In this document: positions 9,718 through 19,492 of the stretch, one piece after another
Numbering within the stretch: position 1 is the first letter of the stretch
Layout: the number at the start of each line of letters is the position of its first letter
Assembly: GCA_016713585.1 (NCBI GenBank)
Contig: JADJOV010000025.1
Location: forward strand, 62,001-126,000
Source: Bdellovibrionales bacterium
Lineage (GTDB): Bacteria > Bdellovibrionota > Bdellovibrionia > Bdellovibrionales > Bdellovibrionaceae
DNA: 64,000 nucleotides
Direction: 5' to 3'
Program-made: the position numbers and the translations under genes
Notes under the pieces: model-generated
Database searches by the model: none
What the model was told of the DNA's origin: nothing
Seen by the model: only the letters and a program-made list of their open reading frames with translations

Positions 9718-11176
9718 TTTCTTCGACTTCTAGAGCGCAGGCCTTCTCTTTTTGCGAATAGCTGATGACCTTGTAAAATGTGATCAAAATACTTAGTGTC
9801 AATGAGATTCTTTGAAACATTGCCAAACGATATTAAAGCTTTTTGAATCGACTTTCCTCTAATAATTTCCCACGGAGCCCGAGCCAATTTCGTTTCAAAT
9901 TCGGTGATTTGCTCCAGACCTAGTTCCCGATCCTGAAACTTGATCTCGACAAATACGACCGTCTCATCCGATCTGGATATAACCAGGTCAAACTGAGTTC
10001 GAAATCGTTTGGTCGGATAAAGTGGCGCATAGTCGAGAACCTTATCATCAAATCCCCAGATTTTTGAAATTTGCCTCATGTTTTTTCGACAAAAGTGCTC
10101 AAATGCCAGGCCTCGCCACTGCGGAAAGACTTTTTCAAATTTTCTAGCCCAATTCAGACCAACCCCACGACTTAGCGCACCCTTATGAGGAAAAATATAA
10201 TGAAAATAAAACAGCAAGAACTCATCAGACAAAAAGTACTTCTTAGATTTACTCCTCTCTCCATTTCCGTAGGTGATCCAAGCCGTGATGAAATCTGCAT
10301 TTTCCAAAATAGACAAGTAGCTCTTGAGACCACCCCCTGATTTCATTTTCAATTTCTTCGAAATTTCTTGAAAAGTGGATGGTTTATGAGAAAGGACCTC
10401 AACAATTTTTTGATAGTTTTGACCACTCTTGAACTGCTTATAAAATATTTTATCGTACTCCGAATAAAATTCCCCGGACTCTGAAAAACACAATTCAGAA
10501 ATATTTTGTTCATATGAGAGCGCTGGTTTCAGCGATGTCAGATATTTCGGTATTCCACCAAAGGTCAACAAATAAGAAAGAATCTCCTTCGAAGACTTAC
10601 CTCCGCTGAAAAACAATTGAGCCTCATCAAATGTAAGTGCCCTCAAATGAAGAACTGTATTAATTCGCCCGTATAGTGCATTTGATTGAATAACTCTGTT
10701 CACAATGTAGCTAGAGATCGATCCACAAATTGCAATATGATGATTCATTGTTAGAAAAAAATTGTCCCAATAATATTTAAAAATTGATACTACGCTTATT
10801 CGCCCTTGCGTGAGCCATTGAAACTCATCCAACACCAAAAGCTTCTTTTTTCTGCTCGTTTTCAAAAAAAGAATCAATCTGTCAAAAAAATCGTTCCAGT
10901 CCGAAAATGGCTTGCCAAAATACTCATAGGACTTTGTCTGCTGAAGGAGCTGACTTTGCATCTGCAGCAATTGCCTTTCGCCTGAGAGGTGTTCAATTCC
11001 CTCCAGGTAAAGCAGATCAATGTGCTCTTCCATAGACCTTAACAAAAACTCTTTCCAACTCGACGACGCCCGTAAACAACAATCAATTGGGCTTTAGATT
11101 GATTTATCGCCTCAACTAAAATAGTTCTCTCACTCTTTCTACCAATCAGACGATGCTCGATCTTTGCGGATTTCAT
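9714..11176 (-). CDS. AAA-family ATPase with DUF234-like C-terminal nuclease-fold region (1 frameshift)
   Basis: The N-terminus (MKSAKIEHRLIGRKSER) leads to a P-loop VYGRRRVGKSF, then a frameshift near 11040. The remainder has Walker B KLLVLDEFQWL, sensor-like ICGSISSYI, and a winged-helix region. The C-terminal FDLVISRSDETVVFVEIKF is the D-x(n)-E-x-K pattern of restriction-like nucleases typical of DUF234 proteins. These ATPases are common, poorly characterised and often mobile. ATG 11176 lies inside the first inverted repeat, which thus encodes the first residues. The repaired size is about 487 residues. Confidence 0.75.
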
Positions 11177-11256
11177 ATGTAAGAGTATAAATCCGCAAAG
11201 ATCGATGTCAATGAGATTTTTGCGGATTTCATAATTGATAATATGAATCCGCAAAG
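11158..11256. repeat. two adjacent inverted repeats over the ATPase start
   Basis: Repeat 1: arms 11158-11173 (CGATCTTTGCGGATTT) and 11189-11204 are perfect 16-nt reverse complements with a 15-nt spacer. Repeat 2: arms 11219-11233 and 11242-11256 share the same TTTGCGGATT core with one extra base. The four copies of the core equal the coding start of the ATPase (ATG AAA TCC GCA AA), so copies in both orientations surround its promoter and start. They could be an autoregulatory operator or amplified ends of a small mobile unit. Confidence 0.8.
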
Positions 11257-11279
11257 ATTGCCGGCTCTACATAATGATT

Positions 11280-11894
11280 CTACCTAATGATTTTTCCTCG
11301 ACGTGGGGCTGTATCAATTTCCATGGCACTGTTGGCCATGCCTTGCCCTAAGAACTCCATGGAATCCTCTGGACGACTGCTAATCAGACTGGATCCCCCA
11401 AGCTTAATTCCATTTCGCTCTGTCGTTGCAGTCAGACTAACTATTTTCTTGTCCGTTTTGTTGAAACCAACCACCGCCAAAGTTACGGGATAGACCTTGC
11501 CAGGCTCGGCACCAGTGACTTGAAAATAGGAATCACCCGAGAAAACTTGAACGTCTTCTGGAAGGGTCCATTGCACCTCCAGATCTTGGGCCGGGCCTTG
11601 ATTGAGAACAACGGTCGCCCTGAGCTCTACGACATCTTGGGAATCCTCTGGGATGCTCTCAGGGGCTTGCAGGCGAACTGAAATTGCTGAAAGGTGTTTT
11701 GAGTGTGTCTGAGCAAGTCCCGGAAGGCGCTCAAAATTCGAGCCGCTTTTGGTCGAAGCGAAGTCCCTCTGACCTGCGAACTCTATGCGGCCTGACAGGC
11801 CCGCCCCCTTTGGCGCAAATTGCCGAATAAGAACTCCCGAGATGAAGCCCAACAGTCCTATCGCTAAAAGTCTCATTCCTAATTTTGGGGACAT
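11280..11894 (-). CDS. hypothetical membrane-anchored protein, partner of the metalloprotease
   Basis: 204 residues. The N-terminus has one transmembrane segment (LLAIGLLGFISGVLI, residues 9-23), followed by a low-complexity linker and a beta-rich domain (VELRATVVLNQGPAQDLEVQ) resembling a bacterial Ig-like or CARDB-like fold. The start overlaps the end of the upstream metalloprotease by 16 nt, so the two are very likely co-translated. It may be a chaperone or periplasmic partner of the protease; nothing catalytic is visible. Confidence 0.65.
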   Translation of the reverse strand: MSPKLGMRLLAIGLLGFISGVLIRQFAPKGAGLSGRIEFAGQRDFASTKSGSNFERLPGLAQTHSKHLSAISVRLQAPESIPEDSQDVVELRATVVLNQGPAQDLEVQWTLPEDVQVFSGDSYFQVTGAEPGKVYPVTLAVVGFNKTDKKIVSLTATTERNGIKLGGSSLISSRPEDSMEFLGQGMANSAMEIDTAPRRGKIIR

Positions 11895-13834
11895 AGATTC
11901 CTCGTTGTTCCAGAAGTTGTGATTTGAAAAGAGTAGGTCGAACCTTTTGACGTCATCGAGGTTTGTCCAAGAGAGTGAGCTCTGACGTTCAATAAGTAGT
12001 AGCCAGCTGGAAGCCCAGCCAGACTAACAAATTCGGACCCATTGTCCCCACCACTTCCGTAGGTGCGAGCACTCCGGACAGCGCCTCCATAGTCAGCAAA
12101 CTGATATCCCAGAGACTCGTAGCATTCCTCAAAATACTGATGATCAGAATAGTAAACAAGCAAGTCGAGATCAGCCACAGAGGCCTTGCCACCACCCAAT
12201 GTGTAGGTGAGCGTGACACTCGAACTGCTTCCGTCATGATAGAAAGAATAGAAGTCGTTTGATTTTAGTTTGTTGGACACGCTTGAGGTTCCGCTGGAAG
12301 CACTGCAAGTTCCAGTATCCCCGACCGGAGTCATTGTTTTACTCGAAACTGCACAGGCGGCAGAGCTGGCGGTCAGGGAATTAGCATAGTCTACAGTCGT
12401 CGTATTCTGCTTTTCATCAGCAATCACCGCATTCCATTTGGTCAAATTAGCAGAATATGAAGTTGAAATAATTGAACTCAAATAATAATTAAAGAGACCC
12501 ACATTTCTGAATGCGACGCTTTGAGACCCCAACCCCTGAGTCGTACCTGAAAAGGCAGACCAAATTGCTGCGAACGGCAGATCTCCCCCTATCGCCAAAA
12601 CAGAAGAGCTCGAAATCGATTTGTACAACTCTCGCGATACAGACATTTCTCTAAAAGTTCCTTCGCCTGAAGATCCGACGGGATCCTCGCCAATGGCGGC
12701 TGCCCCAGCAAGCGTCAGATTGAAGGCAATATTGACTTGTCCAGACTCACCGGCCTCAACAGAGTCACCACTAAATCCCGCTGTATCTAAGTAATACTTT
12801 CCACGATCAGGGTTGGCGTTTGCGGCGTAGGTCCCCGTGGCTTCATTCCAATTTGTCAAAACGGCTGATTGAAAGAAATTGGCCCAACCCTCACTCCATG
12901 CGAGTCTTGGATCGATCAACGAGTTCCCTGTGTGTGAACCTCCAGGGGAATCTTGTTTTGCATAAACGTCTTCTAAAAAATGGGCATATTCGTGAATGAT
13001 CACCGAGTCGTCAAAATGGTCCGTATCAACTGTGTGTGTGTTAACCTGACCCGAGATTCCGCCCAAAATGTAGAGTTTTCGATTGCCCGTGCTATAGAAA
13101 GAGATTCCTGAGTTCGCATAGGTCGCACTTCGGTATGAGTTGGGATTGAACCCAGCTTGCCAATAAGCGGTGACCTTCGGTGCCGCCCAGGCAGAATCGC
13201 CGATTGTATTTCTAATGTATTCATTGGCGCGATAGATATTTTTCAAGATATTGAATGCTCCGCCTTTCAATTCCAAATCTTCGCTTTGCCGGGCGGAGGC
13301 CGATAGAGTTCCAATGTTTTTCTCCGCCGCATCTGAACCCGTCAGCGTAAAGCCCTGAGAGATCGAATAGTATTGATTCGTACAAATTTCCTTCAGAACA
13401 CTTACATGAAGGCGCGCGTTGTCGGCTCGTGAATTAATAGAAAGTGTGTAAGACCCCGCCGTCCGCGGAAGCGATAAACTAAAGGCACCTTGTTCGTCAG
13501 TATTTCCACACTGAACCACTGTGCCCGCGGCATCTTTCACGACAACTTCTGCAAAGGAAATTTTCCCGGCAACAGGATCGCCCGTCAGGCCAGAATTCAA
13601 AACAGTTGGGCGGTAATAATACAATCCCGTCCCAGTCACAGCGACCCCATTGCTCACGGTTTTGGCTGTCGAACAGTAAAGCTCTTCGGGTCGCGGTTCA
13701 CAGGCTCCACTATTTTCACTCGAAGTTGAAAGGGGACTGCAACCCATTGAAATGGTCAATCCAACAGAAAATAGAAATCCGACAAAAAAAGCCGAATATG
13801 TCGGAGCCCTAAAAGGCAAATGGGTTAAGAACAA
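11879..13834 (-). CDS. lipoprotein zinc metalloprotease (HExxH gluzincin)
   Basis: 651 residues, intact. A lipoprotein signal with lipobox Cys32 (ISMGC) sends it to an outer or inner membrane. The catalytic helix IIHEYAHFLEDV lies near residue 280, and a likely third zinc ligand is the Glu in WSEGWANFF about 33 residues later, as in gluzincins. Upstream residues 90-160 look like a carboxypeptidase-regulatory Ig-like domain (DEQGAFSLSLP). The C-terminus (about 520-640) resembles a pre-peptidase beta-sandwich (DLDLLVYY, LPAGYYLLNVRA). The protease family number is not certain. A surface protease would suit a predator, but that is inference. Confidence 0.8.
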   Translation of the reverse strand: MFLTHLPFRAPTYSAFFVGFLFSVGLTISMGCSPLSTSSENSGACEPRPEELYCSTAKTVSNGVAVTGTGLYYYRPTVLNSGLTGDPVAGKISFAEVVVKDAAGTVVQCGNTDEQGAFSLSLPRTAGSYTLSINSRADNARLHVSVLKEICTNQYYSISQGFTLTGSDAAEKNIGTLSASARQSEDLELKGGAFNILKNIYRANEYIRNTIGDSAWAAPKVTAYWQAGFNPNSYRSATYANSGISFYSTGNRKLYILGGISGQVNTHTVDTDHFDDSVIIHEYAHFLEDVYAKQDSPGGSHTGNSLIDPRLAWSEGWANFFQSAVLTNWNEATGTYAANANPDRGKYYLDTAGFSGDSVEAGESGQVNIAFNLTLAGAAAIGEDPVGSSGEGTFREMSVSRELYKSISSSSVLAIGGDLPFAAIWSAFSGTTQGLGSQSVAFRNVGLFNYYLSSIISTSYSANLTKWNAVIADEKQNTTTVDYANSLTASSAACAVSSKTMTPVGDTGTCSASSGTSSVSNKLKSNDFYSFYHDGSSSSVTLTYTLGGGKASVADLDLLVYYSDHQYFEECYESLGYQFADYGGAVRSARTYGSGGDNGSEFVSLAGLPAGYYLLNVRAHSLGQTSMTSKGSTYSFQITTSGTTRNLCPQN

Positions 13835-14309
13835 TAGCGCCCCCTTCTCCAGTATTATCGGATGGGAAGAAGACTAACTAAATGTCCGTTTTGAGAAACT
13901 CACTGAATCGAATTGAATGAAGAAAGGCGATCTCCGAGCGTCTCATTAAGGGATTTATTTAAGGAAGGGCTTCATTTAAGAAAGGAATTTCATTAAGGGA
14001 TTTTCAAGAACGCTTTTTAAAAATTCCAAAAAAAAAGGCTCGTTAGGATACTCTGAAAAATAAACCTCATTCTGCAAGGTGGGCGACCATTTAACGACTT
14101 TAGGCTTCCCAGTACGAGCTGGGCTTGCACACCATCATCAGGGACAGTCCCCAATTCTTAAGCTTGTCAGGTTTATATTCGAAGAGTTTTACACCTATCG
14201 AACCTTCTAGAATAAAGTCTACGCTCAGTTTTCGACCTCGTCAATACACCAAAATAATTTGTTTATATGGTGAATTAAACATCTCGGCCAGCATGCCGAT
14301 ATATGAGCT
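13835..14309. other. intergenic region with direct repeats and small palindromes
   Basis: No convincing gene. A 13-nt direct repeat CATTAAGGGATTT occurs at 13944-13956 and 13991-14003 with a related copy between. Two small palindromes sit side by side: stem CCCAG/CTGGG (14108-14123) and GGGACAGTCCC (14141-14151). They may be regulatory or REP-like. It lies between the divergent metalloprotease and the xseA block. Confidence 0.4.
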
Positions 14310-14519
14310 ATGAGCTTTGAATTGCTAGATAAATATTTTCCTTGGTTAGTTTTTTTCTATGGATTTATTCTGTTAGTTGTGCTTGAAAACCCCACATTAA
14401 CGGCGGCTGTTATATCCCGTCGCCCAGAAGCTCTCGAATGGCTGGCTCCGCGAAGAAAATTTGCTTGGAGTTGTTTTTTTATCGGAGGGCTCTGGTCATT
14501 GCAGAATCTTTGGATCTAG
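14310..14519 (+). CDS. small membrane protein upstream of xseA
   Basis: 69 residues with two hydrophobic segments (LVFFYGFILLVVLENP and SCFFIGGLWSLQ), ending 49 nt before xseA on the same strand. The basic loop between the segments (RRPEALEWLAPRRK) would lie in the cytoplasm. No family is recognised. The regular hydropathy and position favour a real gene, but length leaves doubt. Confidence 0.5.
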   Translation: MSFELLDKYFPWLVFFYGFILLVVLENPTLTAAVISRRPEALEWLAPRRKFAWSCFFIGGLWSLQNLWI

Positions 14520-14532
14520 CCTGGCTTTCGGG

Positions 14533-14562
14533 TTGACACCTTGCTTTGGAATTCAGTAGTTT
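14533..14562 (+). promoter_or_regulatory. possible sigma-70-type promoter for xseA
   Basis: A perfect -35 TTGACA at 14533-14538 with a weak -10-like TAGTTT at 14557-14562 (18-nt spacing). It would put the transcript start at or just before the xseA ATG (14569), leaving almost no leader, and no Shine-Dalgarno is visible there. Confidence 0.3.
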
Positions 14563-14568
14563 CTTGCG

Positions 14569-15948
14569 ATGACATTACCACCTCTTGGGTTGCAAAATAA
14601 TGCGCAAAAAGCGGGCCCTTCTCCTCTGACCTCCACGGGGTCGGCCGTGCTCTCGATTGAACAATTAAACCTTCAGATTAAGCAAACCCTTGAGGGGACT
14701 TTGGGCATTTTCTGGGCCCAGGGTGAGATTTCAAATTTTAAGCCTCACACCTCTGGACATTTTTATTTTTCCCTCAAGGATGCTAAGTCACAGATTTCGG
14801 CCGTCATGTTCAGAGGGTTTAATTCAAAGTTAAAATTTAAACCTCATGATGGTCTTGAAGTCATCGTCCGTGGTCGGCTGGGCGTCTATGAGCCACGCGG
14901 AACATACCAGATCCTTTGCGAAACAATGGAACCCGTCGGTGCGGGGGCCTTACAAAAAGCCTTTGAGCAGCTGAAGGAGAAGCTTAAAAAGGAAGGCCTC
15001 TTTGATTCTGTTCGAAAGAAGCCCATCCCAGCTTACCCTAGACATGTAGCAATTGTGACTTCCGAAACTGGGGCGGCAATTCGAGATATCCTGAATATTC
15101 TGTCTCGGCGAGCTCCAGGAGTTCAAATCACGGTCGTACCGACTCTTGTGCAAGGAGAAGGCTCTGCTGCAAAAATCAAAGAAGCTTTGATTATGGCCCA
15201 AAGGATACCACAAGTTGATGTTATAATAATTGGTCGGGGGGGCGGCTCTATTGAGGATCTCTGGGCCTTTAACGATGAAATTTTGGCAAGAGCTATCGCC
15301 GCCTGCCAGATTCCGATCATTTCAGCCGTTGGCCATGAAATCGATTTTACGATTTCTGATTTCGTTGCGGACCTTCGAGCGCCCACACCCTCCGCTGCGG
15401 CTGAATTGGTCGCCAAAAGTTCCCAAGAGGTCTTAGAACGACTTCAGAATTTAAAACGTTTTTTGTTTAACTCTTTTGATCGAAAATTGAAAACTTTGGG
15501 ACAGGTTCTTTACCGATATCAGAAACAGCTGATTGACCCAAAGCGAAAGCTTCAGGATCTTCTTTTACGTCATGATGATCTTAACACTAGGCTTGAGATG
15601 GGAATTCAGCGTCAAATCAAAGACAAGCTTTTTGCTTTAAAACTTAAAACCCAGCGAATCATACATCCAAAAAAAGTCTTTGAAAAATATCGCGAACAAC
15701 GCCGCCACCTACACAAAGAAATGACCCTCAATTTTCATCAATCGCTTCGAAATTTGCGAAATAACCTGGCCATACAGATGAAAGCTCTTGGCAACCTGAG
15801 CCCCCTCAATGTGGTTGATCGGGGCTACTCATTGGTGACCTTAAATGGGGCTCTCGTACGTTCGGTCAATCAACTGAAAATCAAAGATCAAGTTGAAATT
15901 CAACTAGCTGAGGGCAAGGTTTTTTGCGGAAGTCCAAACGCTTATTGA
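14569..15948 (+). CDS. xseA: exodeoxyribonuclease VII large subunit
   Basis: 459 residues, intact. ExoVII degrades single-stranded DNA in the cytoplasm. The N-terminal OB domain starts at about residue 28 (VLSIEQLNLQIKQTLEGTLG, then FWAQGEISNFKPHTSGHFYF). The catalytic core has YPRHVAIVTSETGAAIRD, IIIGRGGGSIEDLWAFNDE and SAVGHEIDFTISDFVAD. A long coiled-coil follows and the conserved end is SPLNVVDRGYSLV. The first 27 residues are extra relative to most relatives, so the true start may be downstream. It heads an xseA-xseB-ispA cluster. Confidence 0.95.
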   Translation: MTLPPLGLQNNAQKAGPSPLTSTGSAVLSIEQLNLQIKQTLEGTLGIFWAQGEISNFKPHTSGHFYFSLKDAKSQISAVMFRGFNSKLKFKPHDGLEVIVRGRLGVYEPRGTYQILCETMEPVGAGALQKAFEQLKEKLKKEGLFDSVRKKPIPAYPRHVAIVTSETGAAIRDILNILSRRAPGVQITVVPTLVQGEGSAAKIKEALIMAQRIPQVDVIIIGRGGGSIEDLWAFNDEILARAIAACQIPIISAVGHEIDFTISDFVADLRAPTPSAAAELVAKSSQEVLERLQNLKRFLFNSFDRKLKTLGQVLYRYQKQLIDPKRKLQDLLLRHDDLNTRLEMGIQRQIKDKLFALKLKTQRIIHPKKVFEKYREQRRHLHKEMTLNFHQSLRNLRNNLAIQMKALGNLSPLNVVDRGYSLVTLNGALVRSVNQLKIKDQVEIQLAEGKVFCGSPNAY

Positions 15949-15992
15949 ATAATACATGGCGTGAATCATAGAACACGCCCCTGGAGGAATGA

Positions 15993-16220
15993 ATGGATTT
16001 TGAAAAAAAGCTGAAGCGTCTTGAAGACATTGTCGGCCTTATGGAAAAAGGGGAGTTGGCCCTTGAAGATTCTCTGAAGCTTTTTGAGGAGGGCGTCAAG
16101 CTTTCTCGCGAGTGTCAGAAAAAATTGGTTGAAGCTGAAGCCCAGGTTAAAAAGCTGACTGGCTTTGATGCAGACGGAAAACCCCTGACTGAGCCTTTTC
16201 ATGCCGAGGACGCTGAGTGA
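15993..16220 (+). CDS. xseB: exodeoxyribonuclease VII small subunit
   Basis: 75 residues, a normal length. The helical pattern is LKRLEDIVGLMEKGELALED, then LKLFEEGVKLSRECQKKL, which is diagnostic for XseB. It binds the coiled-coil of XseA. GGAGG at 15983-15987 places the start at ATG 15993. The TGA stop overlaps the GTG start of ispA (GTGA), so the two are translationally coupled. Confidence 0.93.
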   Translation: MDFEKKLKRLEDIVGLMEKGELALEDSLKLFEEGVKLSRECQKKLVEAEAQVKKLTGFDADGKPLTEPFHAEDAE

Positions 16221-17074
16221 ATTCACTCGACGCTGAAATTGAAAAACGCGCCCGCACCGTCGATGATTTTTTAGTTCGCCACTTTGAACTTTTCTCGACT
16301 GTTGATTTTTTGGCTCCGCGCCTTCTGGTTGAATCAATGTCTTATTCACTCCATACCGGCGGGAAACGTTTTCGCCCGGTGTTGGCGCTGCTCGTCGGTG
16401 AGCATTACAATCAGGACTTATTGCAGATCCTACCGTGGGCCGCCGCAGTTGAGCTTATTCATACTTATTCTCTTATTCATGATGATCTCCCCTGCATGGA
16501 CAACGACGATTTCCGTCGCGGCAAACCCACCAATCATAAAGTCTACGGCGAGGCGACAGCGCTTCTCGCCGGAGATGGACTTCAGACAGAAGCTTTTCAG
16601 TTACTGATGAAATACTATTCCCAAGACGCAGCTCTCGCCTGTCAACTTGTCGAGCGTCTCTGTACAGCTGCTGGTCCCCAGGGAATGGTCGGTGGACAGG
16701 CCTTGGATCTTCAAGCCGAAAAAGTTCCCCCCTCCCTGGCTGAGCTGAAGCAAATTCAGAAGCTGAAAACAGGCATGCTGATCCGAGTGACACTCGAAGG
16801 CGCAGCACTCGCCAGTGGAGCCTCAAAAACGACACTCTGGCTCTTAAGATATTATGGCGAAGCCTTAGGGCTCGCATTTCAGATCGCTGATGACTTGTTA
16901 GATGCAGAACAAGGGGATCAATCTAAAAGCTTTGTGTCGCTTCTGGGTCTTGATGGCACAAAAGAGCTCCTGCTCGAAACTAGTGTTAAAGCTAAAGAGT
17001 TTCTAAATAAACTGACACAGCCAAATGTTTTTCTCCTGCAATTGATCGATTACAATATGAATCGAAAAGTTTAA
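16217..17074 (+). CDS. ispA: (2E,6E)-farnesyl-type polyprenyl diphosphate synthase
   Basis: 285 residues. It condenses isopentenyl diphosphate with allylic diphosphates. Visible are GGKRFRPVL, the first Asp-rich motif DDLPCMDNDD with RRGKPTNHKVYGEATALLAGD, the GMVGGQALDL segment, KTGMLI, and the second Asp-rich motif ADDLLD. The xseB-ispA order is widespread in proteobacteria and supports an IspA role. The start is GTG, overlapping the xseB stop. The C-terminus is slightly short but complete enough. Confidence 0.9.
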   Translation: MNSLDAEIEKRARTVDDFLVRHFELFSTVDFLAPRLLVESMSYSLHTGGKRFRPVLALLVGEHYNQDLLQILPWAAAVELIHTYSLIHDDLPCMDNDDFRRGKPTNHKVYGEATALLAGDGLQTEAFQLLMKYYSQDAALACQLVERLCTAAGPQGMVGGQALDLQAEKVPPSLAELKQIQKLKTGMLIRVTLEGAALASGASKTTLWLLRYYGEALGLAFQIADDLLDAEQGDQSKSFVSLLGLDGTKELLLETSVKAKEFLNKLTQPNVFLLQLIDYNMNRKV

Positions 17075-17099
17075 TGCCACGCTACGGAGGATGTTGAGA

Positions 17100-18093
17100 A
17101 TGTTTAGAGTCTTTAGCATGTTTAAATTTGTTGTTGTTGGTGCTGCTGCTTTTTCGCTGTTGTCTTGTCAAACAACAAAATCCAAAAAAGATCTTGAGAC
17201 CTCCACTCGGTCATCGACTTTGGGTACCTCACCTGAAAGCCCCCGGGGTAGAATCCAGCACGAATGAAAGAGGCGGACAGGAGGCCACCTCTCCTTCTGA
17301 TCGCCCTGAGGGAAAAGACCCTGATCAGATGACCATGCCTCCACAAGTCGTCGACAACATTCCGAAGATTGGCCTGATTCTTGGTCCCGGGGGAGCGAAA
17401 GCTTTCGCCCATATTGCAGTTTTGCACGAATTTGAGCGTGAGAAAATTCCGATATACGCTATCGCTGGACTTGAGTTTGGCGCTCCTATGGCTGCACTTT
17501 ATGCCTGGAAGGGTTTTGCCAATGATGTTGAGTGGCAAATGATGAAACTTAAAACTGAGCGGCTAGAGAAGCGTTGGATTGATCCACAAAGTACTTTTGA
17601 TTTTTTAGATTTGGCCTTTCAAAAGTCAAAGGTCGAAAATTTAAAACTTCCCTTTGCTTGCGTAGCCCACAACTTAGCGAAAAGTCAACTCTACGTTATG
17701 AGTCGGGGACCCCTCCGGCAGCTTCTACCTTATTGCTGGCCTTATCCCCCACTTATGAAGCCCTACTCATCGAACATTAGCGGCGTCCGTGATCCAAAGC
17801 TCCTCGCAGACTACCTGCGCAGTCAAGGGGCTAATGTCATTGTCTATGTGAATGTTCTTTCAGGAAAGCAACATGGATCAATTGTTGGCGACAAAGAAAG
17901 CCTCGAGAATATTATCTGGCAGGAGATTGCCACGTCCTTGACTAAGAACCCACAGGGAATAGATCATATCATTCAATTAAATCTTGAGGGCTTTAGCCTG
18001 CTTGCATTTGAGAGGAAGAGAGAGATTTTACAGAAGGGTGCAGAACTCGGATCATTGGCTGTCAAGACGCTTGCTCATAAATTGAATCTCTAG
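17100..18093 (+). CDS. patatin-fold lipoprotein without catalytic dyad (1 frameshift)
   Basis: ATG 17100 starts a lipoprotein signal (MFRVFSMFKFVVVGAAAF, lipobox LLSC, Cys23). A C/G run near 17245 shifts the frame; the downstream frame gives VESSTNERGGQEA, then IGLILGPGGAKAFAHIAVL. That is the patatin oxyanion-loop region, followed by AIAGLEFGAPMAALYAWKG, where patatins have G-x-S-x-G. Here the Ser position is Glu. The expected D-G-G near the end reads NISGVRDP, so the catalytic Asp is also absent. It is probably an inactive, membrane-tethered patatin homologue. GGAGG lies 8-12 nt upstream of the start. Confidence 0.7.
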
Positions 18094-18156
18094 ATTCCAA
18101 TTGGTTTCTAGGGTTTTTAGCTTGTTTAGGGTACTTTAAATCAGGAAGGATCTCAT

Positions 18157-19479
18157 ATGCGAACTCCACTCGAGAATATTTCAATCTTTAGGGAACGGCG
18201 AGAAAGAATTATCCCAGAACTCCGTGGGTCAGCGCTGATTGTGGCTGCTCATCCTGAGAAAATTCGTAACCATGATGTTGGTTTTTCCTATCGACAAGAT
18301 TCAAATTTCTATTATTTAACTGGCTTTGAAGAGCCCCATTCAATTCTAATTATCCGTCCAGGACAAACACCTGAAACAGTGATGTTTGTTCGACCCCGTG
18401 ATCGTGATAAAGAAACTTGGGATGGTTTTCGCTTTGGTCCCGAGGGAGTTGAGAAACGTTTTGGAATCGCCAAAGCCTATCCGATTGCTGAATTTCCTCA
18501 AATGGCACCTCAACTCCTCAAGGGCTTCGATTCCGTTCACTATCGGATTAGAAAAAATTACGAGGCTGACAATTTGGTTTTGGGCGCTCTTGAAACACTC
18601 AAGGGAATGCAGGGTCGAACTGGGTTTGGATTTTTGACCATACATGACGCCGATACCTTCCTTGGTGAGTTTCGCCTTATTAAAACAGAACCAGAACTTG
18701 TAAATTTAAGACAGGGCTGCGAAATCACAGCCCAAGGGCACCTTGCCGCCATGAAGTTTACGAAGCCTGGCGTATCTGAACGACAGGTTCAAGCAGTCCT
18801 GGCCCACCATTTTTATTCAAAAGGCGCTGCTCGTGAAGGCTATAATTATATTGTAGCGTCTGGAGATAGCGCAACGACCTTGCATTATAACTTCAACGAC
18901 CAGCCGTGCAAATCCGGAGATCTTTTGTTGATTGATGCGGGAGCGGAGTGCAATTATTTCACTGGCGATATTACTCGCACTTTTCCTGTCAACGGCAAAT
19001 TTACCCATGAGCAGGCCGAGGTCTATCAAGCCGTTCTTAAGGTTCAAAAAGCAAATTATTGATTCAATTAAGCCTGGGGGTTGTTTTTGCGGACCTTCAT
19101 CAAATGGGCATTTCACTGTTGACAGATCAAATGCTTGAACTTGGATTTTTCAGCGGGCGAAAACAGGATATTATCGATGGTCTTTTGTATAAAAAATACT
19201 ATCCCCATGGAATTGGACACTGGTTAGGAATGGATGTCCACGATTGTGGCTTATATTTCAAAAATGGTCAGGCTCGACCCATCGAAGAAAATATGTGTTT
19301 TACAGTCGAACCTGGACTCTATATTCCGGCAGATGATGAAGGTGCCCCAGCCAAATACCGAGGCATCGGAATCCCGTATCGAGGATAACATTCACGTGAC
19401 TCGACAGGGTTGTGAAAACATGACCTCAACCGCACCAAAAGAGATTCAAGATCTAGAGAAAGTGATTGGGATTGGATAG
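18157..19479 (+). CDS. pepP: Xaa-Pro aminopeptidase, M24 family (3 frameshifts)
   Basis: About 441 residues when repaired. The N-terminal creatinase-like domain starts IFRERRERIIPEL and includes QDSNFYYLTGFEEP. The pita-bread catalytic domain supplies metal ligands in order: LLIDAGAE, GDITRTFPVNG, HGIGHWLGMDVHD, CFTVEPGLY, and SRIEDNIHVT. Breaks occur near 19050, at the G run at 19077, and near 19372. The enzyme removes N-terminal residues before proline in peptides in the cytoplasm. It is followed 13 nt later by the radical-SAM gene. Confidence 0.88.
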
Positions 19480-19492
19480 AACCCGGCTCTCC

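Noticed and set aside
14125..14313. 62-codon frame upstream of the small membrane gene
   Set aside because: It spans palindromes and overlaps the next start; no conserved character.
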